Source: Jiangella endophytica (lineage in GTDB: Bacteria; Actinomycetota; Actinomycetes; Jiangellales; Jiangellaceae). From it: a stretch of DNA of 64,000 nucleotides. The translations under genes were made by a program, and so were the position numbers. Shown here one piece after another: positions 61,153-64,000 of this stretch. The stretch spans positions 94,301 through 158,300 of the forward strand of contig NZ_QVAI01000019.1 of the NCBI RefSeq assembly GCF_003427025.1. Reading direction: 5' to 3'. The first letter of the stretch is position 1, and every line of letters begins with the position of its first letter. The notes under the pieces were generated by a model. That model was not told where the DNA came from. It ran no database searches and saw only the letters and a program-made list of their open reading frames with translations.

Positions 61153-62982
61153 TCATCGCTGGGCAACGGCACTTACGTCGAACGGAACGCCTGCCCCGGT
61201 GAGCAAGTCAAGAAGCTGCTGCTTGCGTCCGGCCGGGACGACGAGAACCAGGACCCGACGGGCTCGGCTAACCCCGACGTAGAGGACCCGGCGTTGCTCG
61301 CTGTTGGTTCCCGAGGCCCAGTCATCGAGCACGTGGGGTTCGTTGGGCCGGGCTTTGGAGGGCACCGCCAGCACGACGGCGTCGACCTCTTCTCCCTTGA
61401 CGCCGTGGATGTGTCCCCACCGGATCGCCTCGGCGGCCGCGTCAGTTAGCAGACTGGTCCGTGAGGTCCAGAATTCCCACACCTTCGGCGGAACGACAAG
61501 TCTTCTCCTCAGGTCGGAGACGAGTTCGACGCCCAGGCCTGCAGCGAAGTCCTTCAGGATGGTGTGGACATCGTTGGAGCACGGTGTCTTCTCCGTCCAG
61601 CCAGGCGATGCTGTGAGCAGACGACTTACCACCAAGCGCAGCTGCTCAGTAGCGACTCCCAGCGCCAGCAACTGCTCCTCGCGACTGGCTGGTCGGCGGG
61701 AACCGCCGTCGGTCTCGACGCGTACCTCGCTCCAGTCGAACTGGGCGAGGACAAAGCGTTCGATCCGCTTGGCGGCCGCAAGTCGAGTGCGTGCATCTGC
61801 GCCAGAGAGCAGATCCGCGAGCGGCGCCATCAGGACTTCCATTTGGGAGTTCCCACGCGGAGCCTCCTTCCCCGCGCGGGTCAGGGCTCGCGCGTCGGAT
61901 CGCCTGTGTGCCAGGACGCGCGTCTGGCGCCCGTTGACCCCGTACCTCCTGGTGATAGCTACTGCCGTGGTGCCAGCTTCGGGGCCGGAACCGACGACGA
62001 CGTGCACCAGTTCTGCCCCGCCGGGGTGCCCCGGATCCGCATTGATCGGGTCCATGCCCACCGAGCGAAGACCGGAGACGAGTGAACATATGACCTGGGT
62101 GGACCGGAAGCAGGTGGTAAGAGGCGCGATCTGGTCAGACGTGAGGGTGGCGCGGTAGTCGACATAGCCCTGCGGCGATGTGTTGCGAAACTCATAGATG
62201 GCCTGGTCGGGGTCGGCCACCACGACGACGTGGATGCCGACCGCCCGAAGGTGATCGAGTAGCTGGTGCTCGAGCTCGTCGCAGTCCTGGAACTCGTCGA
62301 CGATGATCTCTGAGAATCGGAGAGCGAGGCGCTGCAGGCATGGCTGCTCAAGGTCGGCGAGCACCTCGAGGGCGCGTCGTCGCGCCTGTTCGGTGTCGTA
62401 GACATGGCGCGCGAGCAAGTGGTTGATTCGCTGGGAACCGTTGTTGTTCATCTGGTTCCGGGTCCAGGCGGTCAGAGGATCCCACCCTCGGCGCTCGGCG
62501 CGGGTCAGCTGTGATTCGTCGACGCCCCAATCCTCGCTGTCCTCGCCGTGCTGGGAAGTGAACGCGCTGAGCCGTACTCCAACTCCGCCGTTGGTGGGTC
62601 GCACGACGGCAAGGTGAGAGGGCAGGTCGTCCCAGGAACTGAGGTAGGTGGGGGACTGTCCAGTCTTCCTGCGCACGTCTGGTGTGAGGACGTACCGGTG
62701 GAAGAACTGGTCGAAGGTGCCGACGAAGTTGGGGGCATCGACGAGGCCCGGGACGTCCCGGCATCTGGCGCGGGCGACGTCGACGGCCGCGTTGGTGAAG
62801 GAGAGGAGAGCAACGCGGTGGCCAGCTGCTGCCCGCGCACGCAGGCGCGCGATGACAGTTTTGGTCTTGCCGGCACCAGGGCCGGCCTCGATGAGACGCA
62901 CCTGCGGGGCGAGCGCGGCGATCTGCTCCGCGCTGAGCCCTTCGGGGTGATCTTCGGCGTCCCCCGGACTTTCCGTGTTCAC
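61153..62982 (-). CDS. gajB: GajB-like UvrD-family helicase (Gabija)
   Basis: The 609-residue protein is an SF1 helicase. Motif I is LIEAGPGAGKTKTVIARL, motif Ia LLSFTNAAVDVARAR, then VGTFDQFFHRYV, motif II IIVDEFQDCDELEHQLL, motif III VVADPDQAIYEFRNTS and the C-terminal VKGEEVDAVVLAVPSK with LYVGVSRARRVLVLV. It is short for UvrD and matches the size of GajB. Its start overlaps the upstream OLD/TOPRIM gene by four bases, the gajA-gajB order of the Gabija anti-phage system, where GajB is thought to sense DNA ends and GajA to cut. Confidence 0.85.
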   Translation of the reverse strand: MNTESPGDAEDHPEGLSAEQIAALAPQVRLIEAGPGAGKTKTVIARLRARAAAGHRVALLSFTNAAVDVARARCRDVPGLVDAPNFVGTFDQFFHRYVLTPDVRRKTGQSPTYLSSWDDLPSHLAVVRPTNGGVGVRLSAFTSQHGEDSEDWGVDESQLTRAERRGWDPLTAWTRNQMNNNGSQRINHLLARHVYDTEQARRRALEVLADLEQPCLQRLALRFSEIIVDEFQDCDELEHQLLDHLRAVGIHVVVVADPDQAIYEFRNTSPQGYVDYRATLTSDQIAPLTTCFRSTQVICSLVSGLRSVGMDPINADPGHPGGAELVHVVVGSGPEAGTTAVAITRRYGVNGRQTRVLAHRRSDARALTRAGKEAPRGNSQMEVLMAPLADLLSGADARTRLAAAKRIERFVLAQFDWSEVRVETDGGSRRPASREEQLLALGVATEQLRLVVSRLLTASPGWTEKTPCSNDVHTILKDFAAGLGVELVSDLRRRLVVPPKVWEFWTSRTSLLTDAAAEAIRWGHIHGVKGEEVDAVVLAVPSKARPNEPHVLDDWASGTNSEQRRVLYVGVSRARRVLVLVVPAGRKQQLLDLLTGAGVPFDVSAVAQR

Positions 62983-64000
62983 CCTGTGCTCCCGGAGCCC
63001 CCAGCCTTCATGGGATTCCTCGGTCTCTCGGGCTCCGGGTTCGAGTTCGGTCGTGGGGGCTCGGTGTGCGCGCCCGCATCGGCATAGATGTCGGCGTCGG
63101 TGTGTGCTGCGAGCTCTATCGCCACGCGAAGATAGTCCGGCACAGATAGGGCGCCTTCCGTGTCCACCAGGATGGCCTCGGCTACCAGGTGTGCGAAGTC
63201 GCCCTTGCCGATGTCGAGGTAGAGCGGTTCCTTTGCAGACTTGGCGGAGATGGCCTGCGCGAACTTGCTCGCTCTGACGTCGCCGTCCTCGCCTTCGACT
63301 GCCGTGAGCAGGTTGTCCCAGTGGTGTTCGGACTGTGGGTGCAGGACCTTGAATGCGTGATGCAGCAGCTCTTCGTTTGGTTCCTCGCGGAAGATCTCTG
63401 CTTCCAGAGTGGTGCTGCCGACTACGACGTGGAGTCGGCCGTCGGCTACGGCTTGGGTGAAGAGTGCCTCGTAGGCCTGCTTTCGTTCCTGGCCTGCGCC
63501 GTTATCGCCGTCGGTGATGACGACGACGCGGTCGACTCGTGGGTTGTTCCCGGCGAGGAGGAGGCGCAGGTAAGGCTCGAAGTCGGTGCCTTCGACACTG
63601 ATGATGCTGGTGCTGCGGAATTGGCGTTGCAGCGCGGCGGCCCGCTCGACGGAGTTGGCGACGGGCAGGTGGTACGCAGCGAGGGCTGGGAGCAAAAGTG
63701 CCTCGGCTATGCCCTCGACTAGGACGACGTCGCGGGCGAACAGCAGCGCGCTTCGGGTGCTGTTGAGGTAACGGTCGATCTTGCGCCGGTCGGCGGCTTT
63801 GAGGCCGAGTGAGGCGATGGCCGTAGTCTTGGTGCACCACTGGGCGGTGTCGCCGTCCCTGGCTGTGACCACCACGTTGTCGACGGAGACTGTACTGGCT
63901 AGGACAGGGGAGTGCGTGGTGACGACGACTTGTACCTTGCCGGCGTGCCCGTTCGACGAGGCATGCTGACCCGAACTGCCGACCGCCTCAGGGGACTGTG
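62979..64000 (-). CDS. gajA: GajA-like OLD family ATPase/TOPRIM nuclease, partial
   Basis: The gene enters from the right edge; the last 340 residues are visible. VVVTTHSPVLAST is the H-loop end of an OLD/ABC-type ATPase. The TOPRIM nuclease domain follows: VLVEGIAEALLLPALAAY carries the catalytic Glu and VVITDGDNGAG the acidic pair, with helical C-terminal segments after. The frame is open to base 64000; Walker A lies outside. It overlaps gajB by four bases. An OLD nuclease plus a UvrD helicase in this order is the Gabija signature. Confidence 0.85.
   Translation of the reverse strand, partial: QSPEAVGSSGQHASSNGHAGKVQVVVTTHSPVLASTVSVDNVVVTARDGDTAQWCTKTTAIASLGLKAADRRKIDRYLNSTRSALLFARDVVLVEGIAEALLLPALAAYHLPVANSVERAAALQRQFRSTSIISVEGTDFEPYLRLLLAGNNPRVDRVVVITDGDNGAGQERKQAYEALFTQAVADGRLHVVVGSTTLEAEIFREEPNEELLHHAFKVLHPQSEHHWDNLLTAVEGEDGDVRASKFAQAISAKSAKEPLYLDIGKGDFAHLVAEAILVDTEGALSVPDYLRVAIELAAHTDADIYADAGAHTEPPRPNSNPEPERPRNPMKAGGSGSTG

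Larger units (their letters stand above)
56393..64000. mobile_element. Integrated element at tRNA-Glu carrying a Gabija-type pair
   Basis: The element begins at the 3' half of tRNA-Glu (candidate attL 56393-56435) and runs past the right edge. It carries a tyrosine integrase, an overlapping excisionase, two unknown proteins and a Gabija-type gene pair. Third codon positions are visibly less G/C-biased than in the rest of the window. No replication or conjugation genes are visible, so whether it is an AICE, prophage or plain island is undecided; the other attachment site is outside. Confidence 0.8.

Overview
The window is very GC-rich, with G or C at most third codon positions, many GTG starts and many leaderless promoters. 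Gene families are typical of a mycelial or soil actinomycete: Asp23/AmaP envelope genes, a 13E12-type DUF222-HNH protein, an F420-type nitroreductase-like protein, LGFP repeats, a DUF3516 helicase and a fused TrpE-TrpG. It is chromosomal DNA of a high-GC Actinomycetota; genus cannot be fixed from sequence alone. Only the last 7.5 kb, after the tRNA-Glu gene, is visibly less GC-biased and looks acquired.

Layout. 1-2711: start of an ECF-like sigma factor (minus) facing a five-gene Asp23/Gls24-AmaP envelope operon. 2790-6363: ilvB-ilvN-ilvC behind a leader peptide and attenuator. 6401-10493: LysE-type exporter, AraC regulator, DUF222-HNH protein with long low-complexity inserts, VOC protein. 10447-13578 (minus): TrpE-TrpG fusion with a Trp-Trp leader peptide and attenuator, then a slipin. 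13658-18942: TetR regulator with its operator in its own promoter, a heterodimeric ABC exporter and PPK2. 18935-28632: mixed metabolic and regulatory genes, including an iron-box-controlled siderophore-binding lipoprotein and an HTH/Clp-N pair. 28720-30367: TPP riboswitch, thiD, tenA. 30503-42614: serA, a 38-codon ORF, leuB, two tandem secreted CocE-like hydrolases with duplicated promoters, GDPD, ilvE, a 1.1-kb non-coding stretch with a 32-bp perfect palindrome, then cimA behind its own leader peptide and attenuator. 42607-54474: ArsR/SRPBCC pair, LGFP protein, DUF3516 helicase, lipoate ligase, 3-methyladenine-glycosylase-family protein, TAXI-TRAP transporter, FAH hydrolase. 54535-56435: gltX, tRNA-Gln(CTG), tRNA-Glu(CTC). 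56393-64000: integrated element entering at the 3' end of tRNA-Glu with integrase, excisionase, two unknown proteins and a Gabija-type pair (UvrD-like helicase plus OLD ATPase/TOPRIM, the latter cut by the window end).

Themes. Branched-chain amino acid synthesis is spread over 40 kb (ilvBNC, leuB, ilvE, cimA). Two of its transcription units, and the anthranilate synthase unit, carry short leader peptides rich in the regulated amino acid followed by terminator hairpins, so three ribosome-mediated attenuators are predicted here. The cimA leader is the least expected. The most system-like accessory region is the tRNA-Glu island carrying the Gabija pair and an unrecognised neighbouring protein. 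Function calls rest on motifs read by eye; no database search was run.
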